Source of the DNA: Pelomonas sp. BJYL3
Lineage (GTDB): Bacteria; Pseudomonadota; Gammaproteobacteria; Burkholderiales; Burkholderiaceae_C
Assembly (NCBI RefSeq): GCF_027257975.1
Contig: NZ_JANZKX010000001.1
Coordinates: forward strand, 868,001 to 932,000
Reading direction: 5' to 3'
Length of the DNA: 64,000 bases
Shown here: piece after piece, positions 53,105 through 62,945 of the stretch
How the letters are laid out: the number at the start of each line of letters is the position of its first letter
Position numbering within the stretch: position 1 is the first letter of the stretch
Translations under genes and position numbers: made by a program
The notes under the pieces: model-generated
Seen by the model: only the letters and a program-made list of their open reading frames with translations
What the model was told of the DNA's origin: nothing
The model's database searches: none

Positions 53105-53821
53105 TCAATAGTCCCAGGTCTCGTGCCGCACCGGCAGCCGATTGAGCTGCCTTTTCAAGTGCCGCCAATTCGGCAAATACAGGTCCATCAAAGCCACGAA
53201 GCGCTCGTTATGCGTCGGCTCCAACAAGTGCACCAGTTCATGCACCAGGATGTACTCCAAGCACTCGGGAGGCTTCTTGGCCAGGTCGGTATTGAGCCTG
53301 ACGTAAGCTGAGCCCGGCGTGCAACTGCCCCACTTGGTTTTCATCCGCTGCACGAAGACCCGATTGGCCCTCACCTGCAGCAGCGGTTCCCACTTGGCCA
53401 GCAGCGCAGGCAGCGCGTCCCTGACTTGCTGCCGATACCAGCCGTTAATCACTTCTTCACAACGCTGCGGGTCAGCGCCTGGCCTCACCTGCAGCATTAG
53501 CTTCCGAGGCGTCAGGCCAACGGCCGGCGCGGCGTCAGCGTAGGTGATCTCCAGCAAATGGCGCTTGCCCCAGAGGTAGTGACTCTCCTTGCCCAAGAAT
53601 TCACGAGGGGTCTCCCGCTCCTGAGTCTGGAACTTGCGCTGTTGAGACCGGATCCAGCCGAGCTTCGAGACCAGGAATAGGCGGATCGTATCTAGCGGCA
53701 TGCCCTGCGGTGCAGCGACGCGCACTTTCCCTGCAGGCGGCAACACGCTCAGGTGTACATGCTTGACGGGCTTGCGCGTCACCTCAGCCTGCAGCCCACC
53801 TAGGTCGAGACAGTCCCGCAC
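53105..53821 (-). CDS. YgjP-like M48 metallopeptidase (DUF45)
   Basis: The protein has 238 residues. The zinc motif is HELVHLLEPTHNERF; WGSCTPGSAYVRLN is the family signature. YgjP/DUF45 proteins are often found in type I restriction loci, their function is not known. It starts three bases after the hsdR stop, so it is the last gene of the island operon. Confidence 0.85.
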   Translation of the reverse strand: MRDCLDLGGLQAEVTRKPVKHVHLSVLPPAGKVRVAAPQGMPLDTIRLFLVSKLGWIRSQQRKFQTQERETPREFLGKESHYLWGKRHLLEITYADAAPAVGLTPRKLMLQVRPGADPQRCEEVINGWYRQQVRDALPALLAKWEPLLQVRANRVFVQRMKTKWGSCTPGSAYVRLNTDLAKKPPECLEYILVHELVHLLEPTHNERFVALMDLYLPNWRHLKRQLNRLPVRHETWDY

Positions 53822-53824
53822 GGC

Positions 53825-56800
53825 TCAGTACTCACTCTGGGCAAAGACGATGGGGAACAAGCGGTTCACTTCTTTGACGTCCTGAAGCACTTCGAGCATT
53901 GCTTGCTTGATCATTTGTTCCTTGGCCACTACGCCACGCCATCCGTCCGGCCGCGTTGTCTTTATGGCCGCATCCAACTTCAATGCCACATTCAGCGCAG
54001 CTGTCGTGCCTGCATAGGAGGCCTTGGGTTCTTGTGTAACGCCCGCTAAGACATGGTCCCTGAGGTTGTTGTAGAGGGCCAGTTGTCCGGCCGTCGCCAA
54101 CTGAGGCGGCGTGTCAGCGGTTCTGCCGGCGCTGACCTTCCTAGCCACATCAGCGATGCGAGCCAGGTAGTCCTCGTACTCAATCGCCCTTTGCTTGCGC
54201 AGGCGGATGACCTCGTCCAGCAATGCCGACATCTTGGCGAAGTAGGCGGGGTCGGTCAGTTCCCCTTTCATAATCTTGCTGCGCACATTGTTTTCGATGG
54301 TCTCGGCGATGGCCTCCTGGTTCCCCTTCATGTCGGCCAAGCCTTTGGCGATTGCTTCGGCAATGCCGGTCTTGACAATCAGGTCCAGCAGACCGATGCC
54401 GTCAAAGGGTGAGATCTTGCGCGGCGACTGAGCCTCGATGTAGGAATCGATGAGATGGCGCATGTCCGCCTCGTAGGGCTTCAGATCCAAGGTTTCGCCT
54501 GCCGCCTTGCGGATGATCTCGCGGAGGCTGAGGTAGTGCTTCTGTTGCGCTTTCAGGTGTTCGATCTGCGCCTGCGTATAGCCGGCTGTTTCCAGTTCGT
54601 CCGCGATGTTGGCGTAAGCACGCACCAAGGCGACGACCCCCTTGTAGAGCGCAACCCGGAATGGCTCGCGCAGCTTCAGATCGCTGGCGATCTCGGTGTT
54701 GCCGCAGAAGTACTGGATGTGCTGGAGATCCCCTTTAGGCGGAGCAACAGGCTCGCACAGCATGGCCAGGGCTTCCAATGCGTCATCAAGGCGCTCACGT
54801 CCGGTGGCGATGCGGTTCTTCATCACGACATCCGGCGCAGCGCCTTCGGCGCTGCGGTCAAGCTCGGCCGTGTAGACAGCGATGGCCTTCTCCACGTTCT
54901 TGAACAAATCCTTGTAGTCGACGATGTAGCCGAAATCCTTGTCCTCGCCATCCAGCCGATTCGTGCGGCAGATGGCCTGGAAAAGCCCATGGTCCTGCAT
55001 CTTCTTGTCCAGATACAGGTAGGTGCAGGACGGCGCGTCAAAGCCCGTCAACAGCTTGTCGACCACGATCAGCAGCCTCATCCGTGCAGGTGTCTTGATG
55101 AAACGTTCCTTGACGTCTTGCTCGTAAGTCTCCGCCTTGCTCATCCCGGGTCGGGCCACCACGTCTTTCAGCAACTCGGTGTAGGTCTCGTATATGAACT
55201 GCTTGTCGGTGTCGGTGTTAGCGCCCGTTTCCTCTTTGCTGATGTCCGCGGCGTTGGGGTTGTACGAGGTGACCACGGCGCACCGGCCGGCGAAGCCGGT
55301 GTCGCGACCGTTGAACAGCTCGAAATAGCGGCAGGCCTCATAGATGCTCGAGGCAACCAGGATTGCATTGCCGCGCTCATTCATCAGGCGCGTCTTGGTG
55401 GCGAAGTCCATCATGATGTCCGCCACGATGCGGCCCATGCGCGCCTTGGAGCTGAGCACGCGCTGCAGGGTGCCCCAGTAGGCCTTCAATTCGTTGCGCT
55501 GCCACTCATTGAGCGCGCGCGTCTTGGCTTCGAACCAGCGGTCCACGGGCTCCGTGCCCACCAACTTCTGGTCCACGTCCCGGGCCTCGTAGACCAGATC
55601 AAGGACGACCTTGTCCTCGACCGCTTCCGAAAACTTGTAGGTATGGATGTAGCTGCCAAACACCTCCAGGCTGGTAGCCACATCGGACGTGAGCAGCGGC
55701 GTGCCGGTGAAACCGATGAACACCGCGCTGGGCATCATGGCCTTCATCAGGCGATGCAGCTTACCGCCATGCGTGCGGTGGCATTCATCCACGAAGACGT
55801 AGATCTCACCCTGCGTCGCACTGGGCTGTGCGGCCAGGTCGCGCAAGAAGGCCTCGAAATCATCCACGTCGCGCCGGCCAAACTTGTGGACCAACGAGCA
55901 CAGCAGGCGCGGGTTGGGCTGGGCCAGCTGCGCCATCAGGTCCCGGCCGCTCTGGCTGCGATGGATGGTCTGCCCGGCTTCCTTAAACACCCGTTCGATC
56001 TGCCGGTCCAACTCATCACGATCGGTGATGATGGCGACACGGGCCGCTGGCTTGTTCTCCAGGATCCAGCGGGCTAGCAGCACCATCAGGATGCTCTTGC
56101 CTGCGCCCTGGGTGTGCCAGATGATGCCGCCACGCCTCTCGTTGACATGCTTCTGCGCTTCCTTGATGCCGAAGTACTGGTGCACGCGCGGCAGCTTCTT
56201 GATGCCACCATCAAACAAGACAAAGTCACGGATCAGCTCCAGCAGCCGCACCTTGCTGCACAGCTTGCTGATGTACTTGTCGAGCTTGTAGCCCGTGTTG
56301 TCGGCTTCATCTTCCTTCCAGGTCAGGAAGTACTTTTCCTGCGTTTCGATGGTGCCGTAGCGCAGACCTTCGGAATCGTTGCCTGCCATCACCAGCTGCA
56401 CCGAACTGAAGAACCAGTCGTTGAATTCGGGCCGCTGGTTGGACAGGCACTGGCGAATGCCCTCCCCCAGGCCCACCCGGCTGTTCTTCAGCTCCAGCAC
56501 CCCCACGGCGATGCCGTTGAGATACAGCACGAGGTCCGGCCGCCGCTCATGGCCACCCTTGAGCGTCACCTCCTCGGCGATCGCGAAATCGTTCTGGGTG
56601 GGAGCCCCCCAGTTCACGAGATGCACCGTCTCGTTCACCTGATCGGCGGCCACCTTTACCGAGATGCCGTAGCGCAAGAGCTGGTACACCGCCTTGTTGG
56701 CGGCATAGAGCGAGCGCCCATGCAGCGAGGCTTCCGATCGCAGCTTGTGCAGTGCGGCACTGATGTGGGCCGAGCTGTACCCACTGCGGGCCAGAAAGGC

Positions 56801-56941
56801 CGTCAGCAGCCCTTCTTCAATGCAATGGTTGCCCGCCCGACTGGACCAGTCGCCGAGGAACTCGTAGCCCAGTTGCTGAACAAACAGCTGAATCACGCGC
56901 TCCTGGGTGGCGCGCTCCGGTTTGGTAATGCTCGCGGTCAT
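53825..56941 (-). CDS. hsdR: Type I restriction enzyme R subunit
   Basis: The protein has 1038 residues, start 56941 (MTASITKPERATQERV) with ribosome-binding site GGGAGGG. The N-terminal nuclease domain has RRPDLVLYLNGIAVGVLELK (PD-ExK). The SF2 motor has TQGAGKSILMV (Walker A), VDECHRTHGG (DECH) and TGFDAPSCTYLYLD (motif VI region). Cleavage needs HsdM and HsdS, both encoded upstream on the same strand. GC is lower than in the core genes. Confidence 0.95.
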   Translation of the reverse strand: MTASITKPERATQERVIQLFVQQLGYEFLGDWSSRAGNHCIEEGLLTAFLARSGYSSAHISAALHKLRSEASLHGRSLYAANKAVYQLLRYGISVKVAADQVNETVHLVNWGAPTQNDFAIAEEVTLKGGHERRPDLVLYLNGIAVGVLELKNSRVGLGEGIRQCLSNQRPEFNDWFFSSVQLVMAGNDSEGLRYGTIETQEKYFLTWKEDEADNTGYKLDKYISKLCSKVRLLELIRDFVLFDGGIKKLPRVHQYFGIKEAQKHVNERRGGIIWHTQGAGKSILMVLLARWILENKPAARVAIITDRDELDRQIERVFKEAGQTIHRSQSGRDLMAQLAQPNPRLLCSLVHKFGRRDVDDFEAFLRDLAAQPSATQGEIYVFVDECHRTHGGKLHRLMKAMMPSAVFIGFTGTPLLTSDVATSLEVFGSYIHTYKFSEAVEDKVVLDLVYEARDVDQKLVGTEPVDRWFEAKTRALNEWQRNELKAYWGTLQRVLSSKARMGRIVADIMMDFATKTRLMNERGNAILVASSIYEACRYFELFNGRDTGFAGRCAVVTSYNPNAADISKEETGANTDTDKQFIYETYTELLKDVVARPGMSKAETYEQDVKERFIKTPARMRLLIVVDKLLTGFDAPSCTYLYLDKKMQDHGLFQAICRTNRLDGEDKDFGYIVDYKDLFKNVEKAIAVYTAELDRSAEGAAPDVVMKNRIATGRERLDDALEALAMLCEPVAPPKGDLQHIQYFCGNTEIASDLKLREPFRVALYKGVVALVRAYANIADELETAGYTQAQIEHLKAQQKHYLSLREIIRKAAGETLDLKPYEADMRHLIDSYIEAQSPRKISPFDGIGLLDLIVKTGIAEAIAKGLADMKGNQEAIAETIENNVRSKIMKGELTDPAYFAKMSALLDEVIRLRKQRAIEYEDYLARIADVARKVSAGRTADTPPQLATAGQLALYNNLRDHVLAGVTQEPKASYAGTTAALNVALKLDAAIKTTRPDGWRGVVAKEQMIKQAMLEVLQDVKEVNRLFPIVFAQSEY

Positions 56942-56982
56942 GCAGCCCTCCCTGGGCCTCTTTCGAATGTTGATAAAGGGTT

Positions 56983-57780
56983 CTAGGCGGCCCCCGGGGG
57001 CGCATGGAAGGACTGCCACAGCGTGGTCCCAGTGAACCAGGCCGGCAGCTCCGGGGCGTGAACATGCAACTCCTCGCCATCCACGACCTCTGCCAGCAAC
57101 TCATGGGCCTCACCCGAGTTGTCGAACACATAGGCGCGATCGGCCGCCGAGCAGGCCTCGTCCAGCAGTCCGATGGAGCGTTCATAGCGCTTGCGTACCC
57201 GATCCTCGGGCACGTCATGCCCGCCTTGCGCCACCCGCTGGGCCACGCGCGCCAGGTTGATGGCTGGATCGTCGGTGGCCACGAAGTAAAGGTAGGTCCG
57301 GTAGCCGCGCTGCTGGGCCTCGCGCATGAAGGCGATCTTGTCAGGCGAGGACATCACCGTTTCAAAGGTAAAGGTGCTGCCCTGATCCAGCAGCTCGCGC
57401 CGGATGGCGTCGGCCAGCACCGCGGCCACATAGGAATTGACCTGTGCCGGAGGAAGCTGCAGCTGGTGTTGCTCGCTCACGAGCAAGTCGTTCGCCACGG
57501 CGGCAAGGCCGTGCTGAAGCAAGAGCGGGGAGCCCGCCAGATGGGCGCGCATGTCGTTCTGCAGGGCCTCGCGCCCTGGCTGCAGCCCAAAGTCGTTCAG
57601 ATCCAGCGTGCCGGTGCTCTTCAGCTGCCGCTCGATGTCATCCGCGTTGACGTAAGCGCCGATCCACTCCGGTCGAAGCAGGGCGAGGATGGTGCTCTTG
57701 CCCGAGCCATTGGGGCCGGCAAACACCCGCATCCGGGCCTGGGCGGCTTTGGCCGAGTTCAAGGACGAGGCTGGCGTCAA
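56983..57780 (-). CDS. Zeta-toxin-like P-loop kinase
   Basis: The protein has 265 residues. Walker A is FAGPNGSGKSTIL; NADDIERQL and TFTFETVMSSPDKI are typical of zeta toxin-like kinases, which phosphorylate UDP-sugars or other metabolites. A small gene just upstream could encode its antitoxin. It is placed between hsdS-nuclease and hsdR in one transcript. Confidence 0.8.
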   Translation of the reverse strand: MTPASSLNSAKAAQARMRVFAGPNGSGKSTILALLRPEWIGAYVNADDIERQLKSTGTLDLNDFGLQPGREALQNDMRAHLAGSPLLLQHGLAAVANDLLVSEQHQLQLPPAQVNSYVAAVLADAIRRELLDQGSTFTFETVMSSPDKIAFMREAQQRGYRTYLYFVATDDPAINLARVAQRVAQGGHDVPEDRVRKRYERSIGLLDEACSAADRAYVFDNSGEAHELLAEVVDGEELHVHAPELPAWFTGTTLWQSFHAPPGAA

Positions 57781-57787
57781 GGCGCGC

Positions 57788-58063
57788 TCAGCGCACGGTG
57801 CCCGTCTTGCGTGCCGGGCTTTTGGTCCGCTTGAGGACCGTCCCCGTTGGCGTCGGCGTCGTAGCCGGCAGCCGCTTGATCACCACCACCTGGCCGCTGG
57901 CCTGACGCTCCACCAGCATCCCGCCGGCGGTCTTCATCACCACCCGCCCCGTCTCCGCCAGCGCGCGCTGATGCGCGGCCCGGCCGGCTTGGGCGGCCAG
58001 TTCGGGAATGCGTGCTTCGGCATTCAGCATGGAAGCTTCGCTGAGCGGCGCGGGACGGCGCAT
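57788..58063 (-). CDS. Possible antitoxin for the zeta-like kinase
   Basis: The protein has 91 residues, a helical Ala/Arg-rich half followed by a beta-like half (RVVMKTAGGMLVERQASGQV) and a basic tail. It ends eight bases before the zeta-like gene starts, the usual antitoxin-toxin order. It does not resemble epsilon antitoxin in sequence. A shorter start at MLNAEAR is possible. Confidence 0.5.
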   Translation of the reverse strand: MRRPAPLSEASMLNAEARIPELAAQAGRAAHQRALAETGRVVMKTAGGMLVERQASGQVVVIKRLPATTPTPTGTVLKRTKSPARKTGTVR

Positions 58064-58157
58064 GAGGGGCTCCTTGCAGGCGGTGAGCTGCTATTGTGCA
58101 ACGGAAGCCCCTGCGTCGCACCCGCGGCCCTTGCACCCAGCTGCGCCAGCGCAGACT

Positions 58158-59111
58158 TCAGGCAGTTCTCTGCAACTTGAAGCTCAGTTGATAGCGGTAA
58201 AAGCTGATGGCAGGCACAGCGGCCAGGGCCCAACGCAGCTTCTGGTCGTCGTCCAGCGCAATGATCGCGCCTTCCACGGCCTGATGCGGCTCGGCGATCT
58301 GCTCCTTCACATAGCCCATGTAGCGCAAGATCTGCCCCACCACAACATCCGAGGCACGCCCGCGCTTGAGCTCCACCACCAGCAGGCGCTTGCCGTCACG
58401 GCTGACCGCCAGGATGTCGATGGGGCCGGCGTCGGTGTGGTACTGCTGGCCCACCAGCTCACCGTCTTCCTCGTAGATCTTGAACTGCTGCGCGAGTTCG
58501 GTCTGCGCCCAGTTCTGCACCAGGAAGTCCTCCAGGTGCTTCTCCATCGCGAAGGCCACCGGGTCTTCCACCACCGGATCGGTGGCCACGATGCCGGGCG
58601 ACGCCTGGCCGGGCAGCGCGGCTAGGAACTGGTCGATCTCCTGGTGGTAGTCGCTGATCGTGCTCACCGTGCCGATGGAGCCCGTGGAGTTGCGCAGCGC
58701 CTCGCTCATGGCCGTGCGGGCGATGGTGACGGGCAGCCAGTTCACCGAGCGGCGATGCGGGAGCACCTGGCCCGGGGCGTAGCGGTACTCGCCCTCCACC
58801 AGGCCGACGTGGTAGACGCCCGTGCCATCCGGGCAGAGCACCACGTCACCTGGGCGTATGCCTTTGCTGACCGTCCACAGCGCACCGCAGGCCAGGCCGG
58901 CGGAGATCTTGCTCTTGTGAGGAAAGCGGGCCATCAGCACCGGGATGAACTTGGCGTTGAACTGCCGCATGGCGTCGGGCAGTTGGCCGCTGAGGTCCTG
59001 GTCGATGTCGAAGTCCGCGCCGATGAAGCCACCGGCCCGGCATTCGGCGGCGTGGGCGCTTTGGCGGCCCAGCATCACGCGGTAGTAGTTCCTGGCAGGC
59101 TTGTGGTTCAT
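58158..59111 (-). CDS. NucS-like endonuclease with N-terminal PUA-like domain
   Basis: The protein has 317 residues. The C-terminal ~110 residues show a PD-(D/E)XK core: GPIDILAVSRDGK and LLVVELKRGRASD, followed by VVGQILRYMGYVKEQIA, as in NucS/DUF91. The N-terminal part (IRPGDVVLCPDGTGVYHVGL) resembles PUA/EVE-like modified-base readers. The stop of hsdS and its start overlap by four bases. It may be a second, modification-dependent nuclease of the island. Confidence 0.75.
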   Translation of the reverse strand: MNHKPARNYYRVMLGRQSAHAAECRAGGFIGADFDIDQDLSGQLPDAMRQFNAKFIPVLMARFPHKSKISAGLACGALWTVSKGIRPGDVVLCPDGTGVYHVGLVEGEYRYAPGQVLPHRRSVNWLPVTIARTAMSEALRNSTGSIGTVSTISDYHQEIDQFLAALPGQASPGIVATDPVVEDPVAFAMEKHLEDFLVQNWAQTELAQQFKIYEEDGELVGQQYHTDAGPIDILAVSRDGKRLLVVELKRGRASDVVVGQILRYMGYVKEQIAEPHQAVEGAIIALDDDQKLRWALAAVPAISFYRYQLSFKLQRTA

Positions 59112-60394
59112 GCGGTGGGGGGCACGAGGCGGATGCGGCCGGTCAGCAGGGACTGGGCCATGGCTTGTTTGAGGGAGCGGGCTTTGGTGAGGCGGGCTTC
59201 GACAGCGGCGACTTCAGTGTCCATGTCGGAGAGAGCTTGAGAGATGGCCTGCTGTTCCTGCATCGAGGGTTTTGGAACGGTGATTGATCGGATCAATGTC
59301 AAATTGAGACCTCCTCGACCGCCATCTCCCGCAGACAGCTCACGCAGCTCTTCATATCGCCAGTCAAGGTTGTGATAAAGAAATTCTGTGTCGTAGCTCT
59401 CGCAAGGAAAGATCGCAGCAATCGACTGATTCGTGCACAGCGGGATCAAGTTCATGGCAGCGGTGCCGCGTGTTTTCCCTTGACCAGCGAGGCCGATCAA
59501 CACGCATCTTTCAGGAACCCACTTGGTGCTGGAGTTATTCAGGCCTTCAACTGTGATCCGCCCGTCCACCTCATGAACCCGTTTCAAGTGGAGATCGCCT
59601 GAACTCATCCAAGGGATCGACCCGCCCCAAAACCGATCTTCCCGAGTGCTTGGCGTCCCGCCTGCAGTGCAATCAGTAAAGTCGCCGATCCGGCATTCCT
59701 CCCAGGCATCAGTGAACCCCGGCAACCGCCGCTTGCCGGTGAGCAGTTCCTGCATGGCGCCTTGCTTGATCTGGCGCTTTTTGGTCAGCAGTTGCTCCAG
59801 TGAGTCGATCAGGGCGTCGGCGTCGTTGAGTACCTCTGCGATCGAACGCTCTTCCTCGATGGTTGGTGGGAAGGGTATGGCGACTCGGGAAAGCACGCCT
59901 TGGTTCATCGACGCCATGGTCGTGCCAGTGGAGTTAGAAGCCAACCATTGGCGCACCCTGAAGCTCTGAAATTGAGCTGCGACGTACTCCGGGCAGTGTT
60001 CCCCTGACGGGCGAACGGCGATTCCATCCGAGCCAAGAAACCAGCCAGCCTGGGGCTGCCGAACAAGAGCCGAACGGTCGACGGCTCCCTTCCGGCCAAA
60101 GACAACATCGCCTGCTTTCAGAAGGTACTGCGGCAACCTTCTTTGCACGCTTTCAGGAACGAGCGGCGTGTGCTCAGTCAGGCGAAAGTAGCCCTCGCGA
60201 ATCTCGCCAACCGAAATGACAGGCACGCCATCAACTTCTGAGTATTCGCTTGCCTTCAGCAGCGTACCGAAGGGGCCCGTTTTCACGGTGCAAAACTGCC
60301 CAATGGCTTGCTCTGTCCAGTCAGTAGGCAAGGCACCGACCGCTGCAGCAGCTCGTCCTGAGGCAGGGGCTACATTTGATGAGGTTAGTTCCAT
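59108..60394 (-). CDS. hsdS: Type I restriction enzyme specificity subunit
   Basis: The protein has 428 residues with two target-recognition domains (~25-200 and ~235-400), each ending in a helix (EEERSIAEVLNDADALIDSL; MQEQQAISQALSDMDTEVAA). It determines the DNA site. It overlaps hsdM by about ten bases. GC is lower here than in hsdM, common for exchanged specificity genes. Confidence 0.95.
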   Translation of the reverse strand: MELTSSNVAPASGRAAAAVGALPTDWTEQAIGQFCTVKTGPFGTLLKASEYSEVDGVPVISVGEIREGYFRLTEHTPLVPESVQRRLPQYLLKAGDVVFGRKGAVDRSALVRQPQAGWFLGSDGIAVRPSGEHCPEYVAAQFQSFRVRQWLASNSTGTTMASMNQGVLSRVAIPFPPTIEEERSIAEVLNDADALIDSLEQLLTKKRQIKQGAMQELLTGKRRLPGFTDAWEECRIGDFTDCTAGGTPSTREDRFWGGSIPWMSSGDLHLKRVHEVDGRITVEGLNNSSTKWVPERCVLIGLAGQGKTRGTAAMNLIPLCTNQSIAAIFPCESYDTEFLYHNLDWRYEELRELSAGDGGRGGLNLTLIRSITVPKPSMQEQQAISQALSDMDTEVAAVEARLTKARSLKQAMAQSLLTGRIRLVPPTA

Positions 60395-62820
60395 GCAAAC
60401 CCCATCCTCGCCAAATGCCCCGCCACTCGCGCCTCCAAGTCATCCAGCTTCTGCGTCAGCTCCGGCATCGTGCGCCCATAGCGCTCGGCCAGTTCCTTCA
60501 CCCGCCCCGTCAGCGCCTGACTCACGCGGTCCAGTTCCCCATGCACGGCCGCCTCCAGTGCCGCCAGCCATTTGTGGTCCACCACCAGCGCCTTCACTTC
60601 ATCGGGCGTTAGCGAGGGATAGCGTGCCAGCGCCTTGGCATCCAGCTCCGCCTCCAGGGTCTTGATACGCTTCTTCAGCTCGCTGACCTGCATGGAGAGC
60701 TTCCGCCACTGCTTCAAGATGGCCAGCTCCTCTCCATCTTCTTCCAGCAGTAAATGGGTGAGCTCCCAGATCCGCGACTTCACTTCCTTGTCGTTGATCT
60801 TGTCAAAGCCGCCGAACACGGCGTCGTCGCCGCTGTGCTCTTCTTCCAGCTCGGTCTGCGCGGCCTGCGTGCTCTCCAGCTCGGCAGCCAGCCGGTCCAA
60901 CTCGGCCTGCTCGGCGGCGAAGTAGTGCTTCACCAGCAGGGCCTTGGGCACCAGGTCGCAGGCCCAGCCCTTGTCCACGGTCTTGCCGGGTGAGCCGTCC
61001 TTGTTCTTCCGGGTCTCCAGCACGCGGTAGGGCTCGGCCTTCCAGCCGTCTTCGGCGATCAGGTAGGCGTCGTCCTGCATGGTTTCGGCCCAGTAGTCCA
61101 TCAGGTGCTGGTAGACGGCATAGGGGTCGATCAGGGCCTGCGCCGTGGGCTGATGCTCGTAATGGGCCAGCAAGCCCTCGGCCCCCTTGATCAGGTCCTT
61201 GGGATGGAAGGCGCCCTTCTCCAAGGACTTGAGGCTGCTCACCGCCGCCTCGCGCCAGGCCTCGAAGTGGCGGTTCATGGCCTTTGTGAAGGCCTGAAAC
61301 TCAGGGTGTGCGTGGATGACGCCCTTGATGGCTGGGGGTGTGACTGTCAAGTCCACATAGCCCGGCCGGCGCGGCTTGAACAAGGCCTCGCGCAACTGCG
61401 GGCACACGGCCCAGTAACGACTGAGCGCCTGCACATCGGCTTCGGGGATGCCGCCGTTCAGGTGGGCATCGATGTCCTGCGGGTCTTCGGGCGTGCTGCT
61501 GTCGATGTAGCGCGGCAGGTTGAGGTTGAAGTCGTTCTTCTCGATCTCGTCCAGGCCCACCAGGCGGGCGTAGCGCGGGTCGCTGCCGTCCAGCTGATTG
61601 AAGGTGTCGACGATGCGGTGGATGTCGCGCTCGCGCAGGCGGTTCTTGGGGCCGTCCTTCATGAAGCCCTGCGAGGCGTCGATCATGAAGATGCCCTTGC
61701 GCGCCACCGCGCCCGCCTTGTCGATGACGACGATGCAAGCCGGGATGCCGGTGCCATAGAACAGATTGGCCGGCAGGCCGATGATGGCCTGGATGAGGCC
61801 GCGCCGCACCAGGCTCTTGCGGATCTCGGCCTCGGCATTGCCGCGGAACAGCACGCCGTGCGGCAGGATGCAGGCGGCCCGGCCGGTGCTCTTGAGCGAG
61901 CGAATGATGTGCAGCAGGTAGGCATAGTCGCCCTGCTTGGCCGGTGGCACGCCGAAGCCCTCGAAACGACCGTAGACATCGGCCTCGGGGATCAGGCCGG
62001 TGCTCCAGCGCTTGTCCGAGAAGGGCGGATTGGCCACCACATAGTCGAAGGTCTTGAGCTGGCGCCCCACCAGGAACTTCGGGTCGACCAGGGTGTTGCC
62101 TTGCTCGATCTCTGCCACCGGGTTGTGGTGCAGGATCATGTTCATGCGGGCCAGGCCGCTGGTGACCTCGTCCTTTTCCTGGCCGTAGACGCTCACCTTG
62201 GTGCGCGCCGCCTCGGCCACCTTCAACAGCAGCGAGCCCGAGCCGCAAGTGGGGTCGTACACGGTGGTTTCAGGGCTGGTCTCGGCCTTTGCGATACCTA
62301 GCACCTGGGCTATCACGCGGCTCACCTCCGCCGGCGTGTAGAACTGCCCCTTGCTCTTGCCACTCTCGGTGGCGAAGTGGCGCATCAGGTACTCGTAGGC
62401 GTCGCCCAGGATGTCATCGCCATCGGCACGGTGGCGGCTGAAGTCCAGGTCCTTCGATTCAAAGATGCCGATCAGGTTGCTCAGCTTCTGAACCTTCTCG
62501 TTGCCTTGGCCCAGCAGCGCATCGTCGTTGAAGTCGGCCTTGATGCGCAGGTGGTTGGCGTCTTCCAGCGGGCGGATGATCTTCTTGTTGATCTGATCAC
62601 CGATGTCGCTCCTGCCTTTGAGCGCCACCATGTCGGCGAAGCTGGCGCCGGGCGGGACTTGGATGGGTGTGAAGTGTTCGCCCGCGTATTTGTCGCTGAT
62701 GTACTTGATGAACAGAAGGACCAGCACGTAGTCCTTGTACTGGCTGGCGTCCATGCCGCCGCGCAGTTCATCACAGGAGGCCCAGAGCTTGGCGTAGAGG
62801 TCGGACTTCTTGATGGGCAT
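60385..62820 (-). CDS. hsdM: Type I restriction enzyme methyltransferase subunit
   Basis: The protein has 811 residues, longer than the usual ~500-550. The N-terminal helical domain precedes the N6-adenine methylase with DPTCGSGSLLLKVAE (motif I) and ANPPFSDKRW (motif IV). The extra C-terminal ~250 residues are charged and coiled-coil-rich (ELDRLAAELESTQAAQTELE). It is the first gene of the island operon, 125 bases from a tRNA gene. Confidence 0.95.
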   Translation of the reverse strand: MPIKKSDLYAKLWASCDELRGGMDASQYKDYVLVLLFIKYISDKYAGEHFTPIQVPPGASFADMVALKGRSDIGDQINKKIIRPLEDANHLRIKADFNDDALLGQGNEKVQKLSNLIGIFESKDLDFSRHRADGDDILGDAYEYLMRHFATESGKSKGQFYTPAEVSRVIAQVLGIAKAETSPETTVYDPTCGSGSLLLKVAEAARTKVSVYGQEKDEVTSGLARMNMILHHNPVAEIEQGNTLVDPKFLVGRQLKTFDYVVANPPFSDKRWSTGLIPEADVYGRFEGFGVPPAKQGDYAYLLHIIRSLKSTGRAACILPHGVLFRGNAEAEIRKSLVRRGLIQAIIGLPANLFYGTGIPACIVVIDKAGAVARKGIFMIDASQGFMKDGPKNRLRERDIHRIVDTFNQLDGSDPRYARLVGLDEIEKNDFNLNLPRYIDSSTPEDPQDIDAHLNGGIPEADVQALSRYWAVCPQLREALFKPRRPGYVDLTVTPPAIKGVIHAHPEFQAFTKAMNRHFEAWREAAVSSLKSLEKGAFHPKDLIKGAEGLLAHYEHQPTAQALIDPYAVYQHLMDYWAETMQDDAYLIAEDGWKAEPYRVLETRKNKDGSPGKTVDKGWACDLVPKALLVKHYFAAEQAELDRLAAELESTQAAQTELEEEHSGDDAVFGGFDKINDKEVKSRIWELTHLLLEEDGEELAILKQWRKLSMQVSELKKRIKTLEAELDAKALARYPSLTPDEVKALVVDHKWLAALEAAVHGELDRVSQALTGRVKELAERYGRTMPELTQKLDDLEARVAGHLARMGFAWN

Positions 62821-62945
62821 GGTTTGTCGGGTTCAATACTGCTGAGTGCGCCCGGCGCGTCACCCGCCTTGTGCCTGCTCAGCATGCCGACCGCCCGGTG
62901 CGTGAATCGCCGGCAGCGATTGACCACGCCCCATTTGGCAAGTAC

